Part shown: positions 25,701 through 36,099 of the stretch, piece by piece
Position numbering within the stretch: the first letter of the stretch is position 1
Layout: each line of letters opens with the position of its first letter
NCBI GenBank assembly: GCA_964019135.1
Contig: OZ025263.1
Span: 36,806,133 to 36,870,132, forward strand
Source of the DNA: Arenicola marina
Taxonomy: Eukaryota; Annelida; Polychaeta; Arenicolidae
Direction: 5' to 3'
DNA length: 64,000 nucleotides
The notes under the pieces: generated by a model
Told to the model about the DNA's origin: nothing
Databases searched by the model: none
The model's input: the letters and a program-made list of their open reading frames with translations, nothing else
Position numbers and translations under genes: made by a program

Positions 25701-27729
25701 GCGTTGTTCGCGGCATTCGTCCAGTCAGATATGTCAGCCCAGAATGGCTGATGCGTTGTTCGCGGCATTCGTCCAGTCAGATATGTCAGCAGAGACTGAT
25801 GCGTTGTTCGCGGCATTCGTCCAGTCAGATATGTCAGCCTAGGATGGCTGATGCGTTGTTAGCGGCATTCGTCCAGTCAGATATGTCAGCCTAGGATGGC
25901 TGATGCGTTGTTCGCGGCATTCGTCCAGTCAGATATGTCAGCCTAGGATGGCTGATGCGTGGTTAGCGGCATTCGTCCAGTCAGATATGTCAGCCCAGAA
26001 TGGCTGATGCGTTGTTCGCGGCATTCGTCCAGTCAGATATGTCAGCCCAGAATGGCTGATGCGTTGTTCGCGGCATTCGTCCAGTCAGATATGTCAGCCT
26101 AGGATGGCTGATGCGTTGTTAGCGGCATTCGTCCAGTCAGATATGTCAGCCCAGAATGGCTGATGCGTTGTTAGCGGCTTTCGTCCAGTCAGATATGTCA
26201 GCCCAGAATGGCTGATGCGTTGTTAGCGGCATTCGTCCAGTCAGATATGTCAGCCCAGAATGGCTGATGCGTTGTTCGCGGCATTCGTCCAGTCAGATAT
26301 GTCAGCCCAGAATGGCTGATGCGTTGTTAGCGGCATTTGTTCAGTCAGATATGTCAGCCCAGAATGGCTGATGCGTTGTTCGCGGCATTTGTTCAGTCAG
26401 ATATGTCAGCCCAGAATGGCTGATGCGTTGTTCGCGGCATTTGTTCAGTCAGATATGTCAGCCCAGAATGGCTGATGCGTTGTTCGCGGCATTCGTCCAG
26501 TCAGATATGTCAGCCCAGAATGGCTGATGCGTTGTTAGCGGCATTTGTTCAGTCAGATATGTCAGCCCAGAATGGCTGATGCGTTGTTCGCGGCATTTGT
26601 TCAGTCAGATATGTCAGCCCAGAATGGCTGATGCGTTGTTCGCGGCATTTGTTCAGTCAGATATGTCAGCCCAGAATGGCTGATGCGTTGTTCGCGGCAT
26701 TCGTCCAGTCAGATATGTCAGCCCAGAATGGCTGATGCGTTGTTCGCGGCATTTGTTCAGTCAGATATGTCAGCCCAGAATGGCTGATGCGTTGTTCGCG
26801 GCATTTGTTCAGTCAGATATGTCAGCCCAGAATGGCTGATGCGTTGTTCGCGGCATTTGTTCAGTCAGATATGTCAGCCCAGAATGGCTGATGCGTTGTT
26901 CGCGGCATTCGTCCAGTCAGATATGTCAGCCCAGAATGGCTGATGCGTTGTTAGCGGCATTTGTTCAGTCAGATATGTCAGCCCAGAATGGCTGATGCGT
27001 TGTTCGCGGCATTTGTTCAGTCAGATATGTCAGCCCAGAATGGCTGATGCGTTGTTCGCGGCATTTGTTCAGTCAGATATGTCAGCCCAGAATGGCTGAT
27101 GCGTTGTTCGCGGCATTCGTCCAGTCAGATATGTCAGCCCAGAATGGCTGATGCGTTGTTCGCGGCATTCGTCCAGTCAGATATGTCAGCCCAGAATGGC
27201 TGATGCGTTGTTAGCGGCATTTGTTCAGTCAGATATGTCAGCCCAGAATGGCTGATGCGTTGTTCGCGGCATTTGTTCAGTCAGATATGTCAGCCCAGAA
27301 TGGCTGATGCGTTGTTCGCGGCATTTGTTCAGTCAGATATGTCAGCCCAGAATGGCTGATGCGTTGTTCGCGGCATTTGTTCAGTCAGATATGTCAGCCC
27401 AGAATGGCTGATGCGTTGTTCGCGGCATTCGTCCAGTCAGATATGTCAGCCCAGAATGGCTGATGCGTTGTTCGCGGCATTCGTCCAGTCAGATATGTCA
27501 GCCCAGAATGGCTGATGCGTTGTTAGCGGCATTTGTTCAGTCAGATATGTCAGCCCAGAATGGCTGATGCGTTGTTCGCGGCATTTGTTCAGTCAGATAT
27601 GTCAGCCCAGAATGGCTGATGCGTTGTTCGCGGCATTTGTTCAGTCAGATATGTCAGCCCAGAATGGCTGATGCGTTGTTCGCGGCATTCGTCCAGTCAG
27701 ATATGTCAGCCCAGAATGGCTGATGCGTG
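22711..27729 (+). repeat. 52-bp minisatellite with higher-order duplication
   Basis: About 96 copies of a 52-bp unit (gatgcgttgttcgcggc, then attcgtccagtcag, then atatgtcagcccagaatggct). The unit matches no exon in the window, so unlike its neighbours it is not clearly boundary-derived. A rare variant marker (atgtcaggcc) at 24,021 recurs at 25,162 with the same following variants. This shows a duplicated block of about 1.14 kb. The right third is dominated by copies with ggcatttgttcag. Confidence 0.93.
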
Positions 27730-28072
27730 GCTGCTCATGGCATCGGGCGGCAATCCAGCGGTCAGAGAAATGTGTGTAAAACGGCGAGCCAACTCAGCAT
27801 ATACCCCAAAGCGTTACATTCGTAAATGTGTTCGTTTAAAAATACACAGGATGGCGCTCTATTAACCAGGCAGAGATAATCTTGACCCAGGGTGTTTAAA
27901 TGTGCTCTGGCTAGAAAGTTCCAATTTTCTTCGCTATAGATTATCCTCTTTACCCAAGATGCCGCTACTTTACTAAATGTATCTATCTCTTCCAGTGCAT
28001 GGTTTATCTGACTGGCATCTTCTAATAGCAGAGTGCTATCGTCAGTGAATTGAGTTAATTTAGCTGATCGGC
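27730..28072 (+). other. Unique intron sequence
   Basis: About 340 bp of single-copy sequence between two arrays. A possible acceptor near 28,003 was tested and rejected because the phase-1 frame stops quickly. Nothing else seen. Confidence 0.5.
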
Positions 28073-28977
28073 TATTTGTTTACAGACATAAGCTGTGGCC
28101 AGCTTGCAAATAGACCATCATTGACCTTGTTTACAGACATAAGCTGTAGCCAGCATGCAGACAGACCATCATTGACCTTGTTTACAGACATAAGCTGTGG
28201 CCAGCCTGCAGATAGACCATCATTGACCTTGTTTACAGACATAAGCTGTGGCCAGCCCGCAGATAGACCATCATTGACCTTGTTTACAGACATAAGCTGT
28301 GGCCAGCCTGCAGATAGACCATCATTGACCTTGTTTACAGACATAAGCTGTAGCCAGCCTGCAGATAGACCATCATTGACCTGGTTTACAGACATAAGCT
28401 GTGGCCAGCCTGCAGATAGACCATCATTGACCTTGTTTACAGACATAAGCTGTGGCCAGCCTGCAGATATACCATCATTGACCTTGTTTACAGACATAAG
28501 CTGTGGCCAGCCTGCAGATAGACCATCATTGACCTTGTTTACAGACATAAGCTGTGGCCAGCCTGCAGATAGACCATCATTGACCTTGTGTACAGACATA
28601 AGCTGTGGCCAGCCTGCAGATAGACCATCATTGACCTTGTTTACAGACATAAGTTGTGGCCAGCCTGCAGATAGACCATCATTGACCTTGTTTACAGACA
28701 TAAGCTGTGGCCAGCCTGCAGATAGACCATCATTGACCTTGTTTACAGACATAAGCTGTGGCCAGCCTGCAGATAGACCATCATTGACCTTGTTTACAGA
28801 CATAAGCTGTGGCCAGCCTGCAGATAGACCATCATTGACCTTGTTTACAGACATAAGCTGTGGCCAGCCTGCAGATAGACCATCATTGACCTTGTTTACA
28901 GACATAAGCTGTGGCCAGCCTGCAGATAGACCATCATTGACCTTGTTTACAGACATAAGCTGTGGCCAGCCTGCAGA
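28073..28977 (+). repeat. 51-bp minisatellite, 3' splice-site type
   Basis: About 17 copies of a 51-bp unit: cttgtttacag (acceptor), then acataagctgtggccagc and ctgcagat, then agaccatcattgac. The middle part is the first 25 or so bases of the CCP3 exon at 28,953, and the last copy is the real exon start. This is the second 3' splice-site array in the gene. It shares its intron with the donor-type 45-bp array (18,624) and the orphan 52-bp array (22,711). The 51-bp unit leaves open frames on both strands, which are by-products. Confidence 0.93.
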
Positions 28978-29150
28978 TGTGGCTAATTCCTCGTGGACAG
29001 CGTCCTGTCATCTCCTCGGGTGTCGCTCTGCCTACACGTGCCTTGGTAACCTGGCGTTCCCCGGGGGAGCGACGTCATTGGAGGCCACGTGCGTCACATC
29101 CAGAGCCAACGACGCCGTCGGAATCTGGAATATCTCTTCTGTCTGTATAG
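28953..29150 (+). CDS. CCP/Sushi domain 3 with an extra cysteine pair (exon, partial gene)
   Basis: A 198-nt exon, phase 1 at both ends, with acceptor ttgtttacag and donor gtaaga. The translation has DISCGQPADVANSSW, TASCHLLGCRSAYTC, EATCVTS and GIWNISSVCIG. The CCP framework (first Cys, Y-x-C, Cys, Trp, Cys) is present. Two more cysteines in the C-x4-C arrangement (CHLLGC) probably form an extra local disulphide. The exon start feeds the upstream 51-bp array and the exon end (tctgtctgtatag) feeds the downstream 35-bp array. This is the only exon here with boundary arrays on both sides that are evident by eye. Confidence 0.9.
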
Positions 29151-31418
29151 GTAAGACGTCTGGAATGTCTCCACCCACTGTACAGGTAAGACGTCTGCAA
29201 TGTCTCCGCTGACTGTACAGGTAAGACGTCTGGAATGTCTCCACCCACTGTACAGGTAAGACGTCTGCAATGTCTCCACCCACTGTACAGGTAAGACGTC
29301 TGGAATGTCTCCACCCACTGTACAGGTAAGACGTCTGGAATGTCTCCTCTGACTGTACAGGTAAGACGTCTGGAATGTCTCCTCTGACTGTACAGGTAAG
29401 ACGTCTGGAATGTCTGCACCCACTGTACATGTAAGACGTCTGGAATGTTTCCACCCACTGTACAGGTAAGACGTCTGGAATGTCTGCACCTACTGTATAG
29501 GTAAGACGTCTGGAATGTCTCCACCCACTGTACAGGTAAGACGTCTGGAATGTCTCCACCCACTGTACAGGTAAGACGTCTGCAATGTCTCCACCCACTG
29601 TATAGGTAAGACGTCTGGAATGTCTCCTCTGACTGTACAGGTAAGACATCTGGAATGTCGTCACCCACTGTACAGGTAAGACGTCTGGAATGTCTCCACC
29701 CACTGTACAGGTAAGACGTCTGGAATGTCTCCACCCACTGTACAGGTAAAACGTCTGGAATGTCCTCACCCACTGTACAGGTAAGACGTCTGGAATGTCT
29801 CCTCTGACTGTACAGGTAAGACGTCTGGAATGTCCTCACCCACTGTACAGGTAAGACGTCTGGAATGTCCCCACCCACTGTACAGGTAAGACGTCTGGAA
29901 TGTCTCCACCCACTGTACAGGTAAGACGTCTGGAATGTCTCCACCAACTGTACAGGTAAGACGTCTGGAATGTCTCCACCCACTGTACAGGTAAGACGTC
30001 TAGAATGTCCTCACCCACTGTACAGGTAAGACGTCTGGAATGTCTCCTCTGACTGTACAGGTAAGACGTCTGCAATGTCTCCTCTGACTGTACAGGTAAG
30101 ACGTCTGGAATGTCTCCACCCACTGTACAGGTAAGACGTCTGGAATGTCTCCTCTGACTGCAGGTAAGACGTCTGGAATGTCTCCACCCACTGTACAGGT
30201 AAGACGTCTGGAATGTCTGCACCCACTGTACAGGTAAGACGTCTGGAATGTCCTCACCCACTGTACTGGGTAAGACGTGTGGAATGTCCCCACCCACTGT
30301 ACAGGTAAGACGTCTGGAATGTCTCCACCCACTGTACAGGTAAGACGTCTGGAATGTCTCCACCCACTGTACAGGTAAGACGTCTGGAATGTCTCCACCC
30401 ACTGTACAGGTAAGACGCCTGGAATGTCTCCACCCACTGTACAGGTAAGACGTCTGGAATGTCTCCTCTGACTGTACAGGTAAGACGTCTGGAATGTCTC
30501 CACCCACTGTACAGGTAAGACGTCTGGAATGTCTCCTCTGACTGCAGGTAAGACGTCTGGAATGTCTCCACCCACTGTACAGGTAAGACGTCTGCAATGT
30601 CTCCACCCACTGTACAGGTAAGACGTCTGCAATGTCTCCACCCACTGTACAGGTAAAACGTCTGGAATGTCCTCACCCACTGTACAGGTAAGACGTCTGG
30701 AATGTCTCCTCTGACTGTACAGGTTAGACGTCTGGAATGTCTCCACCCACTGTACAGGTAAGACGTCTGGAATGTCTCCTCTGACTGTGCAGGTAAGACG
30801 TCTGGAATGTCTCCACCCACTGTACAGGTAAGACGTCTGGAATGTCCTCACCCACTGTACTGGGTAAGACGTGTGGAATGTCCCCACCCACTGTACAGGT
30901 AAGACGTCTGGAATGTCTCCACCCACTGTACAGGTAAGACGTCTGGAATGTCTCCACCCACTGTACAGGTAAGACGTCTGGAATGTCTCCTCTGACTGTA
31001 CAGGTAAGACGTCTGGAATGTCTCCACCCACTGTACAGGTAAGACGTCTGGAATGTCTCCTCTGACTGCAGGTAAGACGTCTGGAATGTCTCCACCCACT
31101 GTACAGGTAAGACGTCTGCAATGTCTCCACCCACTGTACAGGTAAGACGTCTGCAATGTCTCCACCCACTGTACAGGTAAAACGTCTGGAATGTCCTCAC
31201 CCACTGTACAGGTAAGACGTCTGGAATGTCTCCTCTGACTGTACAGGTTAGACGTCTGGAATGTCTCCACCCACTGTACAGGTAAGACGTCTGGAATGTC
31301 TCCTCTGACTGTGCAGGTAAGACGTCTGGAATGTCTCCACCCACTGTACAGGTAAGACGTCTGGAATGTCTCCACCCACTGTACTCTGCAATGTCTCCAC
31401 CCACTGTACAGGTAAGAC
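29151..31418 (+). repeat. 35-bp minisatellite, 5' splice-site type
   Basis: About 65 copies of a 35-bp unit (gtaagacgtctggaatgtct, then ccacccactgtacag), starting exactly at the CCP3 donor. The exonic part (ctggaatatctc...ctgtatag) is copied with small changes. Two main types alternate: ccacccactgtacag and cctctgactgtacag. A rare copy (ctgtactgggtaagacgtg) at 30,261 recurs at 30,855, so a block of about 594 bp was duplicated. Every unit joins a pyrimidine-rich AG to gtaag. Minus-strand open frames are by-products. Confidence 0.93.
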
Positions 31419-31581
31419 GTTTGGGAGGTAACTTCTTGGTTGCTCTTTTCAATTGTTTGTAAGATGAGATTACATCGATTTCTAAAACCCATGTTAGGTT
31501 GGTGGTGGTAAGGCACTAGCATAATTGGCTGTTGTCTGCCTGAGGTTGTAAGATCCAATCGGTGTGATGAAATCTTTGTAG
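31419..31581 (+). other. Unique 3' end of intron
   Basis: About 160 bp of single-copy sequence ending in aatctttgtag, the acceptor of the mucin-like exon. Confidence 0.6.
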
Positions 31582-32358
31582 ATGATGTGACATCTGCGAT
31601 GCCCGGGGTGACGTCTAGTCAGTATCTGTGGTACAGCGGGACCCCAGGGGCTACCGGACGGCCCGCGACCAGCGCAGTGGCGTCCCCTACCACCCCAGCG
31701 GCACCTCCTGGCACCACAGTGGCGTCCCCTGGCACCACAGTGGCGTCCCCTGACACCACAGTGGCGTCCCCTGGCACCACAGTGGCGTCCCCTGGCACCA
31801 CTGTGGCGTCCCCTGGCACCACTGTGGCGTCCCCTGGCACCACAGTGGCGTCCCCTGGCACCACAGTGGCGCCCTTAGCCACCACAGTGGCGTCCCACAC
31901 CAGAACAGAACACGCCAATGGATTATTTACCAGTGAGCCTGTTGATTCCCTGAAAACAACAACTCGGATACCTATTGTTATGACAAGCCAATATCCAACA
32001 CCAGTCAGCGATAATACAGTCCATGTCGGTGAATCTACGACACAAACCAGTGACAATACAATCAATGTCAGTGAATCTACGACACAGACCACTGACAATA
32101 TATTAAATGTCAGTGAATCTACGCTACATACCAGTGACAATACAGTCTATGTCAGTGAATCTACGACACAGACCACTGACAATGCCTTTCGGGTCGGTGA
32201 ATCTACCACTTTGGTGGGTGCCACTTCCGGTCCCAGCTCGTGGTTGCCAGGTGGGACAGTGTCGCCGTGGGGGGGTGTCACACCCACACCGGCCCGGGGG
32301 CGACCACCCAGCACAGAGACAACACCGCATGAAGTGGCCGTGACACTGGGGGCAGGAG
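31582..32358 (+). CDS. Mucin-like Ser/Thr/Pro stalk exon with coding repeats (partial gene)
   Basis: A 777-nt exon, phase 1 at both ends, with acceptor atctttgtag and donor gtaagt, and no stop in the host frame. It encodes about 259 residues without cysteine. From about residue 32 there are around ten copies of the heptad VASPGTT (21-bp repeat). Later there are five copies of a 14-residue repeat of the type TTQTSDNTINVSES (42-bp repeat). The tail is Gly/Pro/Thr-rich. Such sequence is expected to be densely O-glycosylated and extended, spacing the lectin/CCP1-3 head from the CCP4 onward stalk. No transmembrane segment is visible. Confidence 0.85.
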
Positions 32359-34157
32359 GTAAGTGACGCTGGGCGCCTGACTTGTATTTAATAATGTAAG
32401 CTTACTTAATAATGTAGCACCCTCACCTTCACAGTAAGCCAATTAATGTAGGCCCGAAAGACGAGGCCAATTTTAATGCAAATTGTGTGCTATCTTAGCA
32501 TGGACCCCACCCCCTCTTTTTTCTTTAAAAATAGGACCCATATCTGTCCACAAATACCTTGATTGCTTAATGTTCATTCCTTGGCTTGCCATACTGGTAA
32601 TTCGCTCTTTTCAATGTTTCGTTACACCAAGAGTAGACGTTACATCAATGAACAAATAAGGAAAAGTACCTTACGACTGATGCTTTATGGTAACTTACCA
32701 CGGTAGTAAAGGAAAAACTGTGAAAAAGAATGATTATGGAGCGTTCCAGATACCCCTGGCGACATCCATCGTCAAATATAGACACTGCGTGCTTCGGGTA
32801 AGAACACCCGATCCTCGCAGGCGTCTGCCTTGCTATGGAGTTGGTTCAGATACCCGGATTCAAGAATGCCCCCCCCCCCAGTCGCAAGCTTCACTTTTCA
32901 AATTCCTAGATCCGCCCCTGCTATGGTATTGTTATTCACAGAACAGAACAAAAAATGTCTCTAAAAACTTTCCTTTAAGTAATATGTCCTAGGTAAAACC
33001 TAAAGACGAGCGTAGCCTCCAATGCTCCATACCATAGCGATAGAATTTGTTTGGTACCATTTGTTTAACCCCCACTGCTTGGTGAGAACCATTTTCTGAA
33101 CCCCTGATAAGTTATACATTACTCATTAATCCACTAAGTTTAGTGGATAAGTTAATCCACTAATAAGTTTAGCTGCAGGTGTGTATTTAGGTATTGAGAC
33201 AACTATTACAATAATAACTCCGGGTATTAAGACAGTTTTTAGTTTTAATAACTTCCTATTCTTGTCTGAATTTTGCTTAAGCTTAAATCCAATTTCGTAC
33301 ATTAAGTTCTGCTGCTTCAGTCACTGAGATTCAGTAGGTAAGTTTCTGTTTTTAACATTGGCGAAAAGAAAGTCATCCTAACTTAGTCCAAATCCAGGAA
33401 TCGGTCAACCTTGTTCGACGCATCCTACACGGACGCCTGATGACGTGATATCAGTGATGAACTGACAACTGTCAAATAAACCCAGTTGAATGTGACACAA
33501 ACTAAACTTATGTGGTAAGGTGAAATGTTTCTAATGAGACCTAAGCACCTAATGTATCATCAACCTTGATCTAAATTTACAAAATCTAGACTAAATAATA
33601 ATGTAAAAAGGTTATAACGTCAACGAAGCTGTGAACTGTTGACCAGTCTGCCGTGAACCGTCGTCTGCGCGTTCAACTTGTGCTGCCACCTGGCGAATAC
33701 AGCGAGCGCTCTGTCGGGAGAGTGAAAACATGTTGTCGCTATGATAAGCCCTTCATTTCCTTGGTTATGTTTTCCAGTAACTTGTGGATTATGTACCAAT
33801 GTTGGTAATTCGTTCCTAAATATCCTGCGGCGCGCTGCGCGTAATTTTTTAACAAAAAAAAATACATGACGTTTCCCAGATGGCATGGAAAGAGATACAT
33901 ATTTTGTCAGTTTTTTACGTGTGTGTTATCTAAAGAGCTATAATGGAAGCTTAAAATTTACTATATTAAGAACAGTTTAACAGGCGGTTTGTTAGGGTCC
34001 CGTTAGCAAAGTTCTTGTATGGAAGTTCTGACATTCTTTACCGGGTTGGTACGTAACAGGCATTGAAAAGACACTGTGTACCGGTCCATATTCTCACTTT
34101 ACAACAAGTTATAACCATGGGTACACAACCGATACAAAGTTGGAGTTTTGTTTTCAG
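32359..34157 (+). other. Array-free 1.8-kb intron
   Basis: Single-copy, AT-rich intron sequence, the only long intron in the window without a minisatellite. It holds a possible transposon end near 32,900 and a short near-perfect palindrome at 33,129-33,148 (atccactaa and ttagtggat arms). It ends in tgttttcag. No exon with a CCP pattern was found in it. Confidence 0.6.
32895..32925 (-). mobile_element. Possible end of a small DNA transposon (MITE-like)
   Basis: On the minus strand this reads caggggcggatctaggaat, a form of terminal sequence common in non-autonomous hAT-like elements of invertebrates (from general knowledge). A run of 12 C on the + strand lies just upstream. A related motif (caggggcggattcaaggg) occurs twice near 57,434. 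No second terminus or target duplication could be delimited here, so this is only a candidate fragment. Confidence 0.3.
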
Positions 34158-34349
34158 AATTTACCCGGAGGTGGTGTGAGGGTCCGCCGGTGTGGAAGGG
34201 GGGGCGTGTCGAGGCCCCGCAGCGCCACGTGGCGGCTGTGGCCCAGTGGGTGTGCGCCCCCAGCCATGCCTTCCAGGAGGGAGGCGCAGTGAGGACCAGT
34301 CAGTGCCGCCCCGACGGCCAGTGGCGGCCCCAAGTCAACCCCTGCCAAG
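34158..34349 (+). CDS. CCP/Sushi domain 4 (exon, partial gene)
   Basis: A 192-nt exon, phase 1 at both ends, with acceptor tgttttcag and donor gtgggt. The translation has RRWCEGPPVWKGGRV, VAQWVCAPSHAFQEGG, TSQCRPDGQWRPQ and NPCQG: four cysteines and the conserved G-x-W before the last one. It is a canonical CCP domain of about 63 residues. The start and donor follow from phase continuity with the mucin exon and CCP5. Confidence 0.9.
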
Positions 34350-35585
34350 GTGGGTCACGTTGGGTCACGTTGGGTCACGTCACTGTGACGCGGTGAGTGA
34401 CGTCACGGTGACGTGATGGGTGGCGTCACGGGGATGGGATGGGTGACGTTACTGTGAAGCGGTGAATGACGTCCCTGTGACGCGGCGAGTGGCGTCATGG
34501 TTATTGGATGGGTGGCTTCACGGTGACGTGATGTGTGGCGTCACGGTGATGTGATGGATGGCGTCACGGTGATGGGATGGGTGGAATCACGGTGACGTGA
34601 TGGGTGGCGTCACGGTGACGTGATGGATGGTGTCACGGTGATGGGATGGACGGAATCATGGTGACGTGATGGGTGGCGTCACGGTGACGTGATGGGTGGC
34701 GTCACGGTGACGTGATGGGTGGCGTCACGGTGACGTGATGGGTGGCGTCACGGTGACGTGATGGATGGTGTCACGGTGATGGGATGGACGGAATCATGGT
34801 GACGTGATGGGTGGCGTCACAGTGACGTGATGGATGGTGTCACGGTGATGGGATGGACGGAATCATGGTGACGTGATGGGTGCCGTCACGGTGACGTGAT
34901 GGATGGTGTCACGGTGATGGGATGGACGGAATCATGGTGACGTGATGGGTGGCGTCACGGTGACGTGATGGATGGCGTCACGGTGACGTGATGGGTGGCG
35001 TCACGGTGACGAGATGGGTGGAATCACGGTGACGTGATGGGTGGCGTCACGGTGACGTGATGGGTGGCGTCACGGTGACGTGATGGGTGGCGTCACGGTG
35101 ACGTGATGGGTGGCGTCACGGTGACGTGATGAGTGGAATCACGGTGACGTGATGGGTGGCGTCACGGTGACGTGATGGATGGTGTCACGGTGATGGGATG
35201 GACGGAATCATGGTGACGTCATGGGTGGCGTCACGGTGACGTGATGGGTGACGTCACGGTGACTTGATGGGTGGCGTCACGGTGACGTGATGGGTAGAAT
35301 CACGGTGACGTGATGGGTGGCGTCACGGTGACGTGATGGGTGGCGTCACAGTGACGTGATGGGTGGCGTCACGGTGACGTGATGGGTGGCGTCACGGTGA
35401 CGTCATGGGTGGCGTCACGGTGACGTGATGGGTGGCGTCACGGTGACGTCATGGGTGGCGTCACGGTGACGTCATGGGTGGCGTCACGGTGACGTGATGG
35501 GTGGCGTCACGGTGACGTCATGGGTGGCGTCACGGTGACGTGATGGGTGGCGTCACGGTGACGTGATGGGTGGCGTCACGGTGTA
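34350..35585 (+). repeat. 23-bp minisatellite rich in TGACGTCA-like sites
   Basis: About 53 copies of a 23-bp unit (gtgacgtgatgggtggcgtc, then acg) beginning right after the CCP4 donor. The first intron bases (gtgggtcacg, repeated three times) look like the seed, so only the intron side of the boundary seems to be amplified. Many copies carry GTCACGGTGAC near-palindromes, and some carry full TGACGTCA, the CRE core. Composition alone produces these sites; no regulatory role is shown. Confidence 0.9.
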
Positions 35586-35916
35586 CCCATGCTACCATCA
35601 TATCTACAACCGTTTCTGTAAAAATAATGTTAGAATTGCTCCTGACATTGAACTGTTCATCTGTACCGCTATCGCATAGGAATCTTTATGTTCGATATAC
35701 ACCCAATATTTCCTGTCCCCACCAACTACCCCAATAAGCCCCCCACCCTACCCCTCAACAACACTGCTGCACTCGGGGCTACGTACGGGGTGACATTGTT
35801 TGACCCCCCTAAGCCTCCGGCCTACAGTGCGACACTGCTTCACCCGCGTACAGAGCAGCACTGTATGATCACCCCCCATCTCCAAAATTGTCTTACTTTA
35901 CTGTTCACTCCGCCAG
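35586..35916 (+). other. Unique 3' end of the intron before CCP5
   Basis: About 330 bp of C-rich single-copy sequence ending in a pyrimidine tract and cgccag acceptor. It happens to be open in one frame upstream of the exon, but no domain is visible. Confidence 0.5.
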
Positions 35917-36099
35917 AGCTGCACTGCCCCCCACCCCCTGTCGTCGCCATGGGAGCCGCTGACCGCCGGGACACAACGGTGGGCTCCGTGATCACCTACC
36001 GGTGTCAGGGAAGCCTGCGCCTAGCGACGGGGCGTCACGTGGTCAGCGTGGTGTGCCTGGCCACCCAGCGGTGGAGCGGTCTGCCTGGGGACTGTGCCG
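35917..36099 (+). CDS. CCP/Sushi domain 5 (exon, partial gene)
   Basis: A 183-nt exon, phase 1 at both ends, with acceptor ttcactccgccag and donor gtaagt. The translation has ELHCPPPPVVAMGAADR, SVITYRCQGSLRL, VSVVCLATQRWSGLPGDCAG: a canonical CCP with four cysteines and the Trp. Its final 65 nt, coding for the last two cysteines and the Trp, are present in every unit of the following 91-bp array. Confidence 0.92.

Noticed and set aside
28004..28072. Possible exon after ctcttccag near 28,003
   Set aside because: The phase-1 frame reaches TGA quickly, and no CCP motif is present.
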